64,000 nucleotides of DNA from Eremophila alpestris peregrina (Eukaryota > Chordata > Aves > Passeriformes > Alaudidae), in the NCBI GenBank assembly GCA_009792885.1, contig WMCF01000023.1, positions 9,422,248 to 9,486,247 of the forward strand, given 5' to 3'. Positions 1 through 14,086 of this stretch are shown here, one piece after another (the stretch's first letter is position 1; each line of letters begins with the position of its first letter). The notes beneath the pieces were generated by a model. It searched no databases and had not been told where the DNA came from. It saw nothing but the letters and a program-made list of their open reading frames with translations. Position numbers and translations under genes: made by a program.

Positions 1-1780
1 CAACAAGGTTTCCTTTTCTTTAGAGGTGGCCAAGGTTGGAGTGATGTTGTTTAGAATGATTACTGTATTCTTTTTTAAGAGTTTTGTTTTTTTTTCTTTT
101 TAAAGTACTAATAATTTTAAACCAGAGACAAAAATTTAAAAAATAGTACCAGGATTCATAGACCTGCACTGCTAAAATCAAACTTAAGGCTCTGGAGCTT
201 ATGCTTGGTGTTCATGGATTTTAGTTGATTACTGCCAGTACATCCAACATAGACAGTATTTTTGAGCATTTTATCTTCTTTATTTTCTTCTTCGGACTGG
301 ACATTAGGAATGTGTTCTTCAGCATTGAATAATCCTAGGAGGGCTGTAGTTACTGCAGAGAATCAAGTTAAGGTAGATTTTTTGCCATCTTTCTGTTCCA
401 AGAAAGGGTTATTTTCAGGTCTGGGCCTGAGCAAAATCTAAGGCTGTGAAAACGTTACTGTTTATTATTTCAATCCCACTGACAGACAAAAACTAAGACC
501 ATCTCTCATGAATCTGAAATCCTATATTTCTGATGATAATTATATGTAAAGAAATATATGTTTTCAAGTGGGGTTGCCAGTTTAGTTTTAGGAAATTTGA
601 ACTTTCAGTGTATGATTTCCCCTGATTTCTGTTAGATCTGCAGATTTTACCTGAGATGTCTGTGACTTAGTTTATTATTGATGTTTCTTCTAGAAAAGTT
701 TCTCTTTTTAGGGATGGTACAAAATTTTAGAGAGAAAATACTGTAACACTGGCTTTATTTCTTTTTTTTCTTCTTTTTCTTTAGTCCATCATTAATACAT
801 GAGAATAGTCAGTTTTTAATTTGGGAAGCATTTGGTTGTGCAGGCACTAACAACACAAAGTATGTGTGATGCTACTTCCTGATGGGGTTTGGTTCCTTCA
901 CTTTTGTCTGTCATGTGAGTGTTCTAAGAAGCAGTTTATAAGCAGGAATATGTTCTGTTACTATGAAATAATTAAATATTAATTCAAGTGAAAAAGTAAA
1001 CAAGAATGAAATTTATGATCCATCAGTTGGGATAATAGTGTGGAATATAAGGTGCATGAAAGATCTACCTGTTGCTTCCATGAATAGTTAATATGAAACA
1101 CTCAGATTTTAGGGAGCAGGAACTGTAGCACTTCCTCTGCCTTCCTTTTTAACCAGAGGACCATGGAGTGTACTTTCCTTTGCCTATTATTTCATGGAAA
1201 TGGGAAAGAAGCTGGAGTAATCATGTAATATAATCTATATTTTCATAATTTAAGAAATATCTCATGATTTGGACTTTAAGATTACTTCTACTGAGATAGA
1301 GATGTAATTATTAGACTAAGAAACAATAGGGGGGCTGCTACATCCTGAGGACGTAACACACCCACCATTTTGTTCAGGCACAGACAGTTATTTGGGTATG
1401 GTGGGGTTTTGGAAAGTTTAAGTAGGTTTGGAGAATGCCCAACACAAGAGAGCCTACAGACAGAATAATTAGAGCCATATCTACTTCATGAAGCCTTGCA
1501 AGACATAGACATGTCAGACTGTTGATTGTTACCACAGTGCAGGACATGTTAACATGCCCAGGAGAAGGTTATTTTTAGAGCCTTAGTTAATTATAAGGAT
1601 CTAGAATTCTAGAGCACTGAGGTAGCAGCCAGATAGATATTAAAAAAAAAAAAAAAAAACCAAAAAAACCAAAAAACCAAACTAGCTTCCTCTACTTTAT
1701 GCCCTTCTACATAATAGTAATTATCTTACAGTCATAGAATTCTGAATACATACACACATCACCACAGCCCTAACTATATT
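1..1780. other. AT-rich noncoding sequence, unassigned
   Basis: I see no open frame of useful length, no recognisable repeat family and no RNA gene here. The sequence is AT-rich with many short T and A runs. The only distinct structure is an A-rich tract near position 1642, listed separately. It could be intron or intergenic DNA; nothing in the sequence decides between them. Confidence 0.6.
1642..1681. repeat. A-rich simple repeat (A18 then CCAAAAAA-type units)
   Basis: A run of 18 A is followed by several short units of CC and six or seven A. The tract lies about 100 bp before the 3' end of the CR1 copy at 1781. CR1 elements do not end in poly(A), so I do not read it as that element's tail. 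Confidence 0.8.
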
Positions 1781-2070
1781 TCATAGAATTGTAGAATGGT
1801 TTGGTTTAAAAGGGACTTTAAAGACCATCTAGTTCCAAACCCCTGCTGTTGGCAGGGACACCTTTCACTAGACCAGGTTGCTAAGCACTCCAATTAACCT
1901 TGGATGGGACATCCACAGCTTCTCTGGCCAACTTATTCTAGTGCCTCACCATCCTCACAGTAAAGAATATTTTTTCCTCATATATAATCTAATCCTGCTC
2001 TCAGTTTGAAGCCATTCCCCCTTGTCTGTCACTGCATGCTCTTGTAAATAGTCTCTCAATTTTTCTTTTA
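1781..2070 (-). mobile_element. CR1 LINE fragment, 3' end, old and 5'-truncated
   Basis: This is the 3' end of a CR1 non-LTR retrotransposon on the minus strand. Read in reverse, it ends in the ATTCTA-type short repeats typical of CR1 3' termini. Those follow the usual 3' block that reads, on the plus strand, as TTTAAAGACCATCTAGTTCC. Further in, the minus strand encodes RLYMRKKYSLL, a decayed form of the R-L-D-x-R-K-x-F-F-T segment near the C-terminus of CR1 ORF2; a stop follows directly. A short deletion near 1890 (CACTCCAATTAACC) removes sequence present in the copy at 51161. It is truncated on its 5' side near 2060-2070, as is usual for CR1. It cannot move by itself. The subfamily is not assigned. 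Confidence 0.92.
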
Positions 2071-5000
2071 ACTGAACCACACTATAGCTTAAAATTACTG
2101 GAGAAAATTGAATTTTTTGGTGGGTTTGTTTTTTTCTTTTCTTAAGCAAACATAAAACATATAAGTAAAACATTGTCGTACTTTTTTGTGTTAAACTTGT
2201 TTCAGCCTCTAGGGAATCTATCAAACATGCTTCTAATAAAAACAGGAAATTTGAGACAGCTGTTAGGTTATTTAGGGGATGCTAGAAAAGAACCCCATTT
2301 TCAACATTGCTAGCTTTTATGCTGTTAAGGTAATTATGGAGATGTCTTCAAACTGTGATTACACATTGAAAAGATGAGACAACCAAATTAGCAAACAAGT
2401 GAAAAAGGCATAGCAAAGCGACACACAGAACCTGTTTTCTTCATTTCTACCTCAGTTTCTGGCCATTTGTCTTATGTATGGAATAAGAATATATTTTCCC
2501 CTTCTCATACTGATTAAATGTAGATTTAACAAAGATAGTTCCAGTGTTTCATGCACATCTAGCATGATAACATTTGGCATGCTATCAATGGAAGAAGAAA
2601 ATATCGAATGGCTGAAGTAATGATGCTTCCATATTAGATGGAAGAATAAACATGCTCATGATAGGGCTTGTTTTTAGAAAGTGGAGAAGTATTTGAATTA
2701 AATTCTTGATATAGAGATGTTTCTGAAAAAAGCATGCTCCAGAACAGCAAATGCCATATTCTGACCTGTTTGAAGTCAGAAACTGCCATTTGGCATCTAT
2801 AAGCAAGCATAAGAGGATGTCCTGGTGTTAAAGTCCATTCTAAAAAATAATTTTAAAAAATTTAAAAGCGTTTTTAATTAAAACAAAAATCTGTATAGTA
2901 GAATCCTCTTGTCTTCAACATAAAAATTTGCAATGCTAGTGATTAAATGAGACTGCTGTTTAGTATTAACTAAAATATCTGCTTTATGCATTAACACAGA
3001 ATGAGATTTCTCAAACTTAATTAAGAAAATATTTTTGTATATAGACAAAATATATATAAAATTAGCTTCCATTAATTATATTTTGTATATTTCTGTACAG
3101 ATATTTTTACATTTCTGTAAAGATACACACGTCCAAAAAGTTAAGATTGTTAACCTTCAGACATTGAAAATACATTCCTTTCTAAGCAAGCGTCCACCTA
3201 AGAAATAAGAGATTTTAAATTTTATAAGATGCAGGCAAAATCTTCAAAGAAACTCCGCAAGATCTTGTTTGTTTATGGTGTTGGGTTTTTTTAAGCAAAT
3301 ATATTTATGGAATGGAGATGGCGAAAGTTTTGCTCACAGATTTGTGTTTTTGAAAAAGAAGCCAACTTTTTCTCACTGTCAATATTGTGCATTGCAGACT
3401 GTGAAAAGCAAAAGATCCGATTTTCCAGAGCGATTCAATTGACATTTCCTTTCCACACTCTAGACTTCCAAAATGTTAAGAGTATTGATTAAACATCTGG
3501 TATTTTGGTAGGTTTCCCATATCTTTAAAAGAACAGCTCTCAAATGATTTGGAGACTCCAAAGGCTCAAAAGAGGAGCGTGCTGTTTCTCATTTTAGTGT
3601 AATTGAACAGATTTTGGAGGGAGAAAAACTTACTTAAAGTTTTATATATGTTGAGTTCTATAGATGTATGCATATAAATGGAAAAAATACTCTGAGTGGC
3701 ATCTCCTTTCATTTTGGATTGTCATCCTTGTATTAATTTGCTATGGCTAAAAAGAGAGACTGTCATCTATTTGAGGAAACAGCAATAATTAAAAATATGC
3801 CCACAATCTACTGGTTTAAGAGGTTAGGTTCGTAGCTGGGCAATAATTTTTAACTCTCTAAGCATGGCCAATAGTAGATACTTTCAAAATATTTAAGGTA
3901 AAGGATCACTGTGGAGTCCTCCTTTTGTTGCTACAGCATCCCAGCTGCAGCAAGCAGATGTACTGCCCCACAATTCCTGCTGGATTTATCAGTGGAGTTA
4001 TCCTCCATGAAGTTGTCCTATCTTCTTTTTGAATGTGTTTATCTGTGTGACCTCCATAACATCCCATGGCAATGAGTTTTGCAGTATGGTAATGTGCTCT
4101 ATGGAAATGTTCCCTGACTTATTTTAAATCTCCCACTTGGTTATATTCTGGGCTGTTCCCTTATTCCTGTATTTTTTAAAAGAGAAGTCAATTGTTTCCT
4201 CTTCACTTTCTCTTCTTAATTCCTGTTTCTACAAACCTTTCTCATGTCTTTTTTCAAACTGAGAAATTATTTATACCCTTATATAGTATGGGAACTGTTT
4301 TAATCTGTCCTGTAGATGACCTTAGTGACCCCTTGTTTCTACAGAACCTTCAATTTTCTATGCATCTATGTCTGTTTTCAGTTTGTTCTTTTAAATAAGA
4401 ATTCAGGAGAAAAGTGAGAAACTGAGTGGAGCTGAAAAGGGAAGCCTCTCCCAGTTTCCATTTTCCTACTTTTCACTCACTCATGGGACTTTTTTTTTAA
4501 TTTTTGGAAGGTAATTGCTTAGCTTATCCCTGAAATTATTTACATGAATAAAAAAAAAAAAAAAAAGAGAGAGAAAACAAGTGTAAACAAATAAATAAAT
4601 CCATAAATCTGGAATTTTATGCCATGAGCAGACTGAATTATATTGCTAATGCAGGGATTTTGGGATTTTTTTTTAAAGTTAAAACAATGCTGTGTTTCAA
4701 ATTGGCTTCCATGGGACTGAATCTCACTCTCAGAAATAAATAAATGGGAAATATATGAAACATTTCAGTTTCCAGCATTGCAAATTGGTTGAGTAAAATT
4801 TGGGCAATGTTTAAGTTGCTGATGTGCTACTGCTGCTTTCTTGTCATCACTCAGATTTATCTGTTGTATTCTTGGTTTGGACTGTAGATACTTGTTTGAA
4901 TTAGATGATGCAATCTAAGCATGGAACTTCAGAGAGAGAAAAACTGAATTTTTAAAATATTTTACCGTGAAAGGAGAAGAGTTCTTCTCAGAATATAAAA

Positions 5001-8000
5001 CTTCAGGGTTTAGACTGTACTCTAATAAATTCTAAGCTTCTGACCAGAGTCTTATGTTCTCTGGAAGGTAAGATTCCCTTCTGTAAAAATTCCCTCTCCC
5101 CTTGAATGTTTAGCATTCACTTAGCATGCCTTCCCAACTGTTAAACGTGTAACTTTATTTATGGATGAAAGCCACCACTGCAATGTTCTTCAGCTGCTCC
5201 TAACGTCTGAGGGCTGAATGAATTTCAGAAACGATACATCTCACGTGCCTGAGTGCCAAGGCACAATTTTTAACTCCAGATTCATTTCTCAACAGACCTC
5301 ATCCCACTCAGCTATCTGGTTTCTGTCTCAGCAGACAGGTCAGGAAGCAGGAAAAGGACAGGTCGGGTACACGAGCTGGACTGCTCCAAATGTAAACTTT
5401 CTCCCTTTCTTTCAGCTAATGTAGCTCAGTAGCCAGCAATGGAAACAGCTTCCAAGATGGGCAATGAAGGCATGGAATTCCCACTGACACTTTTTATTCA
5501 ATAGGATATTTTTTTTTTACTGTCTTTCTAGGTCAACATCATGAAGTGTGAGACAGGGAGCTGGCAGAAGCTAGAAGGAATTTGGTAACAGCAAGGTAAT
5601 TGTTATGTTATTAATGATCCTAGTATTGCTTATGGGATCAGTTATATTTTAAAAAGCTAGTTTAAAATGTTTCCTCTGATAATTTTTCATCCAAAATCAT
5701 ATTTTTATTGAAAAAAAATTGTTACATGAGAAATCTATCAGTTCAGTCAACAATGAAAAGTCCAAGTAAGTAATTTTTGGTTTCTTTTTTCCTGATGAAA
5801 ATACATTGTTGTGATTTTCCACCTAATTTCACATCACTGTTTGTGGGTTTTTTATAATCTATATTCACACAATTATGCCATTCTGCCCATTGCCATTATT
5901 TAATAACCATACTGTAGTTGCTATTGCGGTGGCAACATCATCACATGGATAAAGGTGTCTGGCTGAAAAATGGATGATCCAAAGCACAAAAAGTATTCCC
6001 AGAAAGTCAGGTGTCTCGTTTTAAAGTCTGTGGTTTCATTCCTGATTTGTTGCATTTTGACATGATCCTCAGCTCTGGTGAGAGGAAGAGAATCAGACAT
6101 TTTATCAGCAGGAGCAAACACGTACCTTATATTCTAATGTTGCTACACAGATTTCTGGAATGCTGCATAAAGCTCACTGCAAAGCTCAAGGATAATCTGC
6201 AGCCAAAACCAACATTGAACCAAAGTTGAAAACATTTTGAAAAAAACATTGGTAAAATGTAGGTAATTTATGCAGGGTAAAATGAGTATGTAATTTAAAG
6301 AAGGATAAATTGTTTCTGACGGAGCTGAGAAGTGAAGCAGCTGAAATTGCTCAGGTTGAGCAGTCATTTCCCACTTTTCCAGGCTGATTCCAAAGCTCAT
6401 TGATTTTTTTCCCCCGCTATTGTCTCCAAAGAGATTTGGATGGAATTCTTCCCGAAAAGGGGCTGAAAATAAGAGTTCTGGGACAGCAAAGAACTTCAAG
6501 CAGAGTTTTGATTTTTTGCCTGCTCAATTCCAACTAATTTTTCTCTTCTAGATCCTGCATTCAGAAAAGGTAATAGAAAACTATCATGACTCAGCTTAAT
6601 AGGGAAAGTGAGAGTGGTTAAGGCAGTTAAAAGAAATGTGGAGTATTATTACTACCAGTGGACTGTTCTCTTGTTCTTTCAATTTCACTCCAAGAACTAA
6701 ATGGATCCTTCAAAATCTGGCTAACTACCAAGGACACAATCAAACATCTGTGCACCAGATGCACAGAGCATTATATCCAGCTGTGTTACTGCAGCTACAT
6801 CTGCAGAACACAGCATTTGTCAACTTCCATGGCCAGCAGGCTTTGGAAATACTATCTATAGGAATTAAAGCTTACTGCAGAAGTAAAAGTGTGTGTTTTG
6901 CTTTCAACGTTTTTATGTCTTCTTTTACCTCTCTGCATTTCTCAACTGAGTTCCTTGTAAGTTTGAAATATTAGAGGGAAATAGCAGGTGAGTTTTCAGC
7001 CCTGGAAACCTGGTTTCAGGTTATGAAGAAAAGAAAATTAGTTTGATCTCATCTGGTATTTCCATTTTAAATATCATAATCAAAGTGTTCAGAAAAATAG
7101 CCTTTTCTTTTTTTGGAGCTGGTGATGTCCTGTATTTTAGCTGAGGAAAACTGAGGAGAGCATTTCTCCTAGAGGCCACTAGAGCAAACTTCCAGAAGAA
7201 TTTAAGAATTTTTAACTTGCTGAAGTAATGAGTTTTTATCAGGAGGATATACTGTAAGTTTCCCCTACTGAATACTCAGAAGCATATGGAGGTTCTCTTG
7301 CCACATAAATTAACAAAGTTCTGTCATTCATTGCGATATTTATTTTACCTATTACCCTCTCCTTTTTTATTTCCCTCAAGGATCTGTTGCAGTTGTCATA
7401 AAAACATGGGAAAAATATTACATTTGTATACCTTGATTTCTCCTTCCTAACCATGTAATTCTGCCTGGTTAGGGTTATCCATCAGCAAGTTAGTAAAAAG
7501 AAATGAAAACATTTTTTTTGTGCAAAAAGGAGAAGCAGCAGCATTTGGTGGATGCAGACTGGTAACAGTGACCACCCTACTGAACTGGCAGTATTCCTTG
7601 TGGTTTTCAGGCAAGTGGCTCTAAATTATAAATACAATTTCCCACAAACAAAGTGTTAATTTCACACTACTGAATGCATAAAACATTTTTTTTGCTGGCA
7701 TGTTTGCATATCTAAACTTGGTGTATTTTCTTTTTAAAATGTCTCATATTTTTAAAAGTTATTGATTTGCCTTTTCAGTTTTACCTTGCTGAACCATTCA
7801 ATTCAAAGTTAATCTTCAGTAAATGTTCATGCTTGATCAGTTGTGTTCAAACTTGTGATTGTACTGAGACAAGATATATTTTCAAAATTCGATCACGTGA
7901 AAATATATATTGCATTTCCTTATTGAAATTAAAAAAGAAAAAATAGGGGAATTATTTTTTATACCTAGAGAGAAAATGTTTAATCAAAACCATCTAAAAC

Positions 8001-8640
8001 AATGCAACCATATTACAAAAAAAGAACAGACATTTGCAAGGAAAATTTAATATAAATCCAAAATGTGTCATTTTAATAAAAAGTTTACTGCTACCAGACC
8101 CTTTATACAGCTGCAAATGCTAAATATTGACCACAACTTACATAAAATTCTCTTTAGCTTTGAGTCAATGTTCTCTCTGTTTATCTTTGAACCTTCTCCC
8201 TCTCTGTGTCCTGCTCTTCCAGTAGTAATAACTAGATTTGGGACACATCTTGCCCTGCATATTTGCCTCTTATGACACTGTCAAGAGCAGAACAGTGTTG
8301 TGGTAGCAGGAGACATAAACAAGATGAAGAACATTAATTTTCCCTAACTTAAATCATAGGCAGAGTTATCTAGGCTCTGAACTTAGCTTGTATCCAGATA
8401 ATAATGGGAAGCGGGATGAAACATTTTTGTTTCCATTCCAGGCTTTTTAATAGCAAATATTTCTCCTTGGAAGAAATGTTTTTCTAACTGGAGATTTTTT
8501 TTTTTTCTCCAAAAATAGAAGTTCCACTCAACTAGTCAGTAATTCATATGAAAGCTACTGGCTGTTTTTCTGCTGTTTGTGACTGGAACCAGAATAAAGG
8601 TTACAAATTGTGATTCACAGCATGGGCCTGCTGATGTGGT
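2071..8640. other. AT-rich noncoding sequence, unassigned
   Basis: About 6.6 kb without a recognised gene or element. The longest open frame (118 codons, minus strand, 6143-6499) shows no familiar domain or motif. Another frame lies on the opposite strand nearby, which suits chance. A GTACGT splice-donor-like string sits just past that frame on the minus strand (near 6120), but nothing else supports an exon. Local features are a short A tract at 4550 and AAATAAAT-type strings near 4590. Confidence 0.6.
4550..4573. repeat. Homopolymer A17 followed by a short (GA)n
   Basis: Seventeen consecutive A are followed by GAGAGAG. It is a simple sequence tract and likely length-polymorphic. No retrocopy can be recognised beside it. 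Confidence 0.85.
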
Positions 8641-8720
8641 TAAAATGACTCATAAATTAAGGCGACGGCAAAATCAACTGCATTAATGCGATCTAGAATA
8701 AAATTAAGTAGTTGTGTCAT
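8641..8720. other. Possible conserved noncoding element (weak call)
   Basis: An 80-bp patch unlike its surroundings. Three CpG dinucleotides fall within 30 bp (8661-8690) in otherwise CpG-poor AT-rich DNA. They are mixed with homeodomain-type ATTA/TAAT cores such as CATTAATGCGATC and ATAAATTAAGG. Retained CpGs together with dense TAAT cores are often seen in vertebrate developmental enhancers. Without an alignment this is only a suggestion, and chance composition is a real alternative. Confidence 0.2.
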
Positions 8721-10430
8721 GTTCTTGATTAAATGGCATAAAGTTGTTAAGGTAACTGAATTTAAGGAGAAGGGAAACCAGATACTGTTAGTCACAGATG
8801 TATCCAGTTGTTTTACTATAGGGAATATTTAATTTTTATATTTTGTTTTCTATGATGTTGGAAAAAAACACCCCACAAAAATACTTTGCTGATTGAAACA
8901 TACTCCACATCTTATGCAAAACACATCTGAGATAAAATTGCTCCAGTCGGAATGTGGGAGAACAGAATTTTATTCCAAGATTGCAGTGTTCTCACTAACA
9001 TTCTCAACTACCTATACATTTCAAGAATATTTTGTAATGCTTTAAAATATTCTCACTGCACTTTTGAAGTCGGCTATATCAGTCACAGTTACGTTTTGTC
9101 TAGGGTAGGGTTTTTTACCTCATTTTCTCACTGTCTTTGTCTTCTTCTTCAGGGAAAAGGGTGGAATTATGTGTTTTCTTTATTGCTGAAAAATGGTGCT
9201 CCTTTGACATGACAAGTGTCTAGGACCTGTGCATTCCCGTGATGTAAATAAAAACATATTTACAAAGCTCAGGAATTAATGTCCTCTCTCACATATGAGA
9301 TGTAATGAGATGAGATACTGATGAAAGAATAAGTAGGGAGATTTAAGTGAACAGAAAAAATAAGGGTGAGGTGGAAGGTTATAAAAAGTAAACAACATCA
9401 AACACTGATGTTCTGGAAAGTAGTATCTTTCCAGAAAATACATAAACATGGAAAGAATAAGGAAGAAATAACCTGACAGCTACAATGAATGTTGAAGTCC
9501 ATAAGGAGCACTAGCCTTGCTAGGTACAGCTGGAGAGACATGGAAAACAAAAGTAGCAAAAGGAGTTGTTTAAATAAATTGCAAAGTAGACCAAAGAAAG
9601 CCAGAAATAGTTGAATGTTCAGAGGAGGTTTCAATTGTTGTATTGTTGTTCTCTATTCTAAATTTAAAAACTATTTTCATTAATATTTTGAAAAAAAAAC
9701 CCCACTTGCTTATTCAAAACTTTATCAAATCTAATATTTGTTTGAAAGTATTTAATAGATTTCAGATGTTTAATAGATGTTAGAAATGTTTGTGTGTGAC
9801 TCAGTCATCATAAATAAAATTTACCTTGGAAGCAAAACTGAACTGAACTGAAAGTAATTTTGATTATTTCATGCTGAAATGGTCAGGAGTGAGAAATGTT
9901 CAATTCTGTGATTTACTTTTGTACTACAGGCTTGCCTGATGATGTTGTTCCTGTTGGTTGGTGGTCACCCTGCACTTTATTGGGAAGCAAAGGGGAATAT
10001 GATTATGAATATGAAAAGTCTCTTAAAATCTTTGGGCACCTTTGAGTACCTATGATAAGAAAATCTTCTTTTAATATATTTTTTTTATTCTGCTCATAGA
10101 TGTTCAAATCTGAATCCATTTAGGAGGATAGGTCATATTTTTCATTAAAATTTTTGTATTTAGTGATAAGAAGCAGATGGGAAGAGGATGGGCTCTGGTA
10201 TCAGTAATATCACAGAGGGCAATGAAGTATTCACTGATACATGATGTGCTAACCAGCTTCCTAAGGGGAATTGTTATGAGCTCTACTGTCATCTTACACT
10301 GAGAGAGAAGGCAGGGGTTTAGGAAGGCATCATTAACTTTCTTGCAGAACAATTGTGAACAGTTTCCAGAATATTTGATTGCATTTTTATGCAGCAGCTT
10401 TGTCAGGCCACCTAGAACAGCTGTAGCTGC

Positions 10431-10447
10431 TTTTTTTTTTTTTTTTT
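10431..10447. repeat. Homopolymer T17
   Basis: Seventeen consecutive T. On the minus strand this gives the poly-lysine stretch at the start of a spurious short frame. Confidence 0.85.
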
Positions 10448-11329
10448 CCTCCTCATTACCCACTTTCCTTTTGGAGCACTGATGTTGCCAAGTTTTAAAC
10501 TACCAAGTTTTTTCATCTTTCCTTGAAAGATTTGGAAACAATGATTTTCCACAAGTCAGTACCGTGTTACAATTTGGCAAACGGCCACAGTCATAAAATC
10601 TTCAAATCAAAAATAATTAGTCTACTAGAATACTTTTTTTTTTTTAATTTTATGACAAATTTAATTTTTTTAATGTATGGCTGCTGCCATTTACATAGTG
10701 AAGTCCAGGACACATTTCCTCTGAAGGGAGATACAAAGAAATTATTTAAATTATTTAAAGTCAAATAGAAAATCAGAATCTCACCAAGAAGATTTCCATT
10801 AAGATATGGCAAGAATTTTGCTTTGAGTTTGGGTGAAGAGGAATTTTTAACCAAGAGTCTTACTTAGCTATTGCTTAAAAATATTATTTAGCTGTTTTTA
10901 GGAAGTTAACCTGTGGTACTGTAAATCCTCTTTGTTTTCTGCATCCATGGATATTCTGAGCCACGTTTTCTTCTCTTTCAGATCTGCAACCATCTTAAAT
11001 AATCTGGTCAGGACTCAAAGGGGATTCTTGGTGTCTCACATAGTTTTAATTCTCTCTGTTCACATGTGAAATATCCATGCTTAAGGAAGGAAGGAGTCGT
11101 AAATCTGATATGCTGACAGGATTATTTTCAGAGGAAGACGATGTCTAGCTCATCTTAGTTCTAAACTTTGTAATAGCCCTTTTTCATATGTAGAACTACT
11201 AAACCATTGTCATTCACTTATTATTTTATGATAGCTAAGAGGAGCTGTGCTGTTTTCACAGCTTTTTTGTGAAGAAACCAAAAGTCATAGACTTGCTAGT
11301 GTTTGCATTTTTTGACCCTTAACTTCCCG

Positions 11330-11342
11330 TATATATATATAT
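11330..11342. repeat. Short (TA)n dinucleotide repeat
   Basis: About six and a half TA units, followed closely by a T run. A small microsatellite with no sign of a functional role. Confidence 0.8.
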
Positions 11343-12304
11343 CTTTTTTTTAATGAGAACAAATTTTATATTTTTATTTTGTTTTGTAAGCTTCATGTGA
11401 TCAAGCACAGAATTAATTTATCACTCATAGAAGTAGTTATAGTCTGCATCTTCCAAAATAAACCTAAATTAAAATTTAATAAAGATATTACAATAATTTA
11501 TTTTTCATTATTGCACTTTTTCAGTTCTAGAATGATTTGTCATGCTGCTAAGTCATGGGTAATGCTTTTCTACTTTTCCTTTCCTACTTGTAACTTGTTC
11601 ACATTATCATGAACATTTCTGTGCTATTGTTAAAGACAGTTGTTCTGCCACAGATTTTTAAAAAGGGACTGATTTTCATATTAAATAACTTCATTTGCCA
11701 GCATTTGTACAGTGTTTTATATAATAAGTGTTAGAGGTCACTTACAAGAAGTTCTTTGTGTCTAATACATCAGTCTCATCCTGCTGTAAGCGTGGGAATT
11801 CTATTTTAAATCATGGTACATGTTTCTCCTTGTCTTTGCTGCTTTTATTTTTGTCTCTGCCACAGCACTGTGATCTACTATGATTAACATCATGCCCTTG
11901 AAATCCAACATTCTCGCTATATGCATGATATTTTCCTTTAACACATTTCATAGAAGGGCAAGTTCTACTTTGTAGCAAGCATCACTTATTCAGAACTGGA
12001 AAAAATTAATTTATTTGGTCGAAGGTTCCAAGGTCTTCAATCAAGGGCAGATAATTTCCTAGCATACAAATCCTTTTGTTGCAAAGATTTCAAGTACTGA
12101 ACTATCATTATTCTTTGCTCCATTTTATTTATGTATTTAGTATTTTCCTGTTTCTCTCATAAATGAACAGGGAGTAAATAAATGTTAAACACCATACTAA
12201 TAAAGATTAAGCTTGACATGTTCTGTCAGCATCTTAAAGCAATTGGAAATTGTCTCCTTGCAGCCTAGCAGAGCATAAACATGTAAGCTCTCTAATGGAA
12301 GCTC

Positions 12305-12324
12305 GACACACTCACCAGTGTGTC
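12305..12324. repeat. Perfect inverted repeat, 8-bp arms, 4-nt loop
   Basis: GACACACT and AGTGTGTC are exact reverse complements separated by CACC. The hairpin is small but GC-richer than its surroundings. It is too short to be a miRNA precursor. It may be chance. Confidence 0.75.
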
Positions 12325-14086
12325 CGTGTTGATTGTTTCAATGCAGCTCCTGACAGATTTAAAAAGGCAAAGGCACAGTGGTAGTCATAGCAAAGCCATG
12401 ACTCAGTCTTTTAGTTTAAGTACTTCCTCTTCCTCCTCAGTTGCCTCAGCCCTTAGTTTTTTCTTCTCTCTCTAACCTAGATCAATTCCCTGAGCTACCT
12501 CAGAACAGTTCCAGAGAGAGTTTTAGCACCACAGCTCAGAAGTGAGATGGTTGTAAAAAAAATGGTACATAGGAACCATTTCAGTTGGTATTGTTCCCAT
12601 CAGCTTTTCATTGCCAAACCACGTCCTCAGACATGACTATATAAGAAAATAGCAAATTAATTGGATATTTGGAAATGAGAAAAATATAGGTCAGATCTTT
12701 TCAGGAAATCAAGAAATATAATTCTTTTTTGTTTTAAGAGATGTAGTGTCCTTTTAATATCAATTAAACAAATTAGGAAATATTTTTTTAAAACCTTACA
12801 TCACTGTTCAAGTGCTATGTGAATGGGCCTTCTACCATTGGTAACATATATTATTCTAACAGTAATTCAAAATTAAGCTTGCAATGAGTGATCAATGCAG
12901 AAGCACTTGTGGTCTAGAAAGAAGCAATGCTTATCAAGCAAAATGACCTGGTGGTCTGTACTGCAAAATGCAGTACTACTGCTACCAGCAAGGTAGAGGA
13001 ATTGCATTCTGAGGAAATTCCAACATTTTTCTTCTCTTTTAGCTAGGATTTTGAAGTGTTCTGAAATTACGAAGTATTTTGGTTGAGTAATATCAGCATA
13101 TTTTATTTCACTGTTATTGTTCCAATTCATGTCACTGTACTATATCAAAATAGCATTAGCATCCAAATTATTTCTTATGGCCTTATAATTCAGTTAAGGC
13201 ATCTGAGAAACTGTTTCTGTTACTAGGTCATTTTTTTGTGAATCATGTCTTGATATTTGTCCTCTAAGCCATATTTTATTGTGAGTGATCTGAGAGGAGC
13301 CCACTTTCCCAAGCATATTTCCACAAACGAAAATCTGCCATCTTGATAGCTTTGCAAAATTGCTTCCATCCTGATGTTGAACAAAACACTAAGGACCAAA
13401 ATTCTGTCTTCCTCAAGTCTTTGATTAACACACGTTTCTAAAACTATGGTTCAAAACTGAGCGACTCTTTTTCCTCTTCAAAATAAGTGATGCATATAAA
13501 TATCAGCTGTTTGCAGGACTCCAAACATCAGGTCTCTCACATACATAGACTTTGAAAAAAATTGCCTGTATTTTCAGTTGCTGTCCAGGTTTTTTTTGTA
13601 GCTGCTATTTTGATTGTTGTGAATCTTTGCCATGAATTAGAATTTTGTTTCAGCTTCCAGCATAATGTTTCTGATGCACCATGACAAGGTGCACTGGTTT
13701 TACTACATATTTTACAAACACACTCTTCAGAGGCAATACTAATTTTCTTTCAGTAATTCGTTTTTCCACCTGGCCCAGACTATCCAATAACCTTGTTCTG
13801 TCTTCTGGTGCTTTCTCATATGTCAGACTGGACGTGTCATGGCTCTAAGAACATACTGCAACACTGTAGGGGCTGCAGTAAGTTAGAATTTCCTGCCCAA
13901 TCTGTTTAAAGTTTTCGAAATGAAGTTCCTTGTCTCACTGTTTTTGACCTTTTTACCCTTCTCTAACAAAAGTAGATCTGCAACTGGAAATTACCAATAC
14001 TTCAGCAGAACTGGTGAGTATGCTGTTAGAAAATGTTGGTGATCTTGCTGCTTGTGTTTGTCAAAAGAGCTGCATGCCAGCAAGGC

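Noticed and set aside
6120..6499. 118-codon minus-strand frame followed by a strong splice-donor-like GTACGT
   Set aside because: The frame stops before the donor-like site and no acceptor or partner exon can be identified. A single donor match is common by chance.
10104..10463. 119-codon minus-strand frame starting MGNEEEKKKKK
   Set aside because: The start derives from the complement of a T17 tract; the rest has no recognisable feature.
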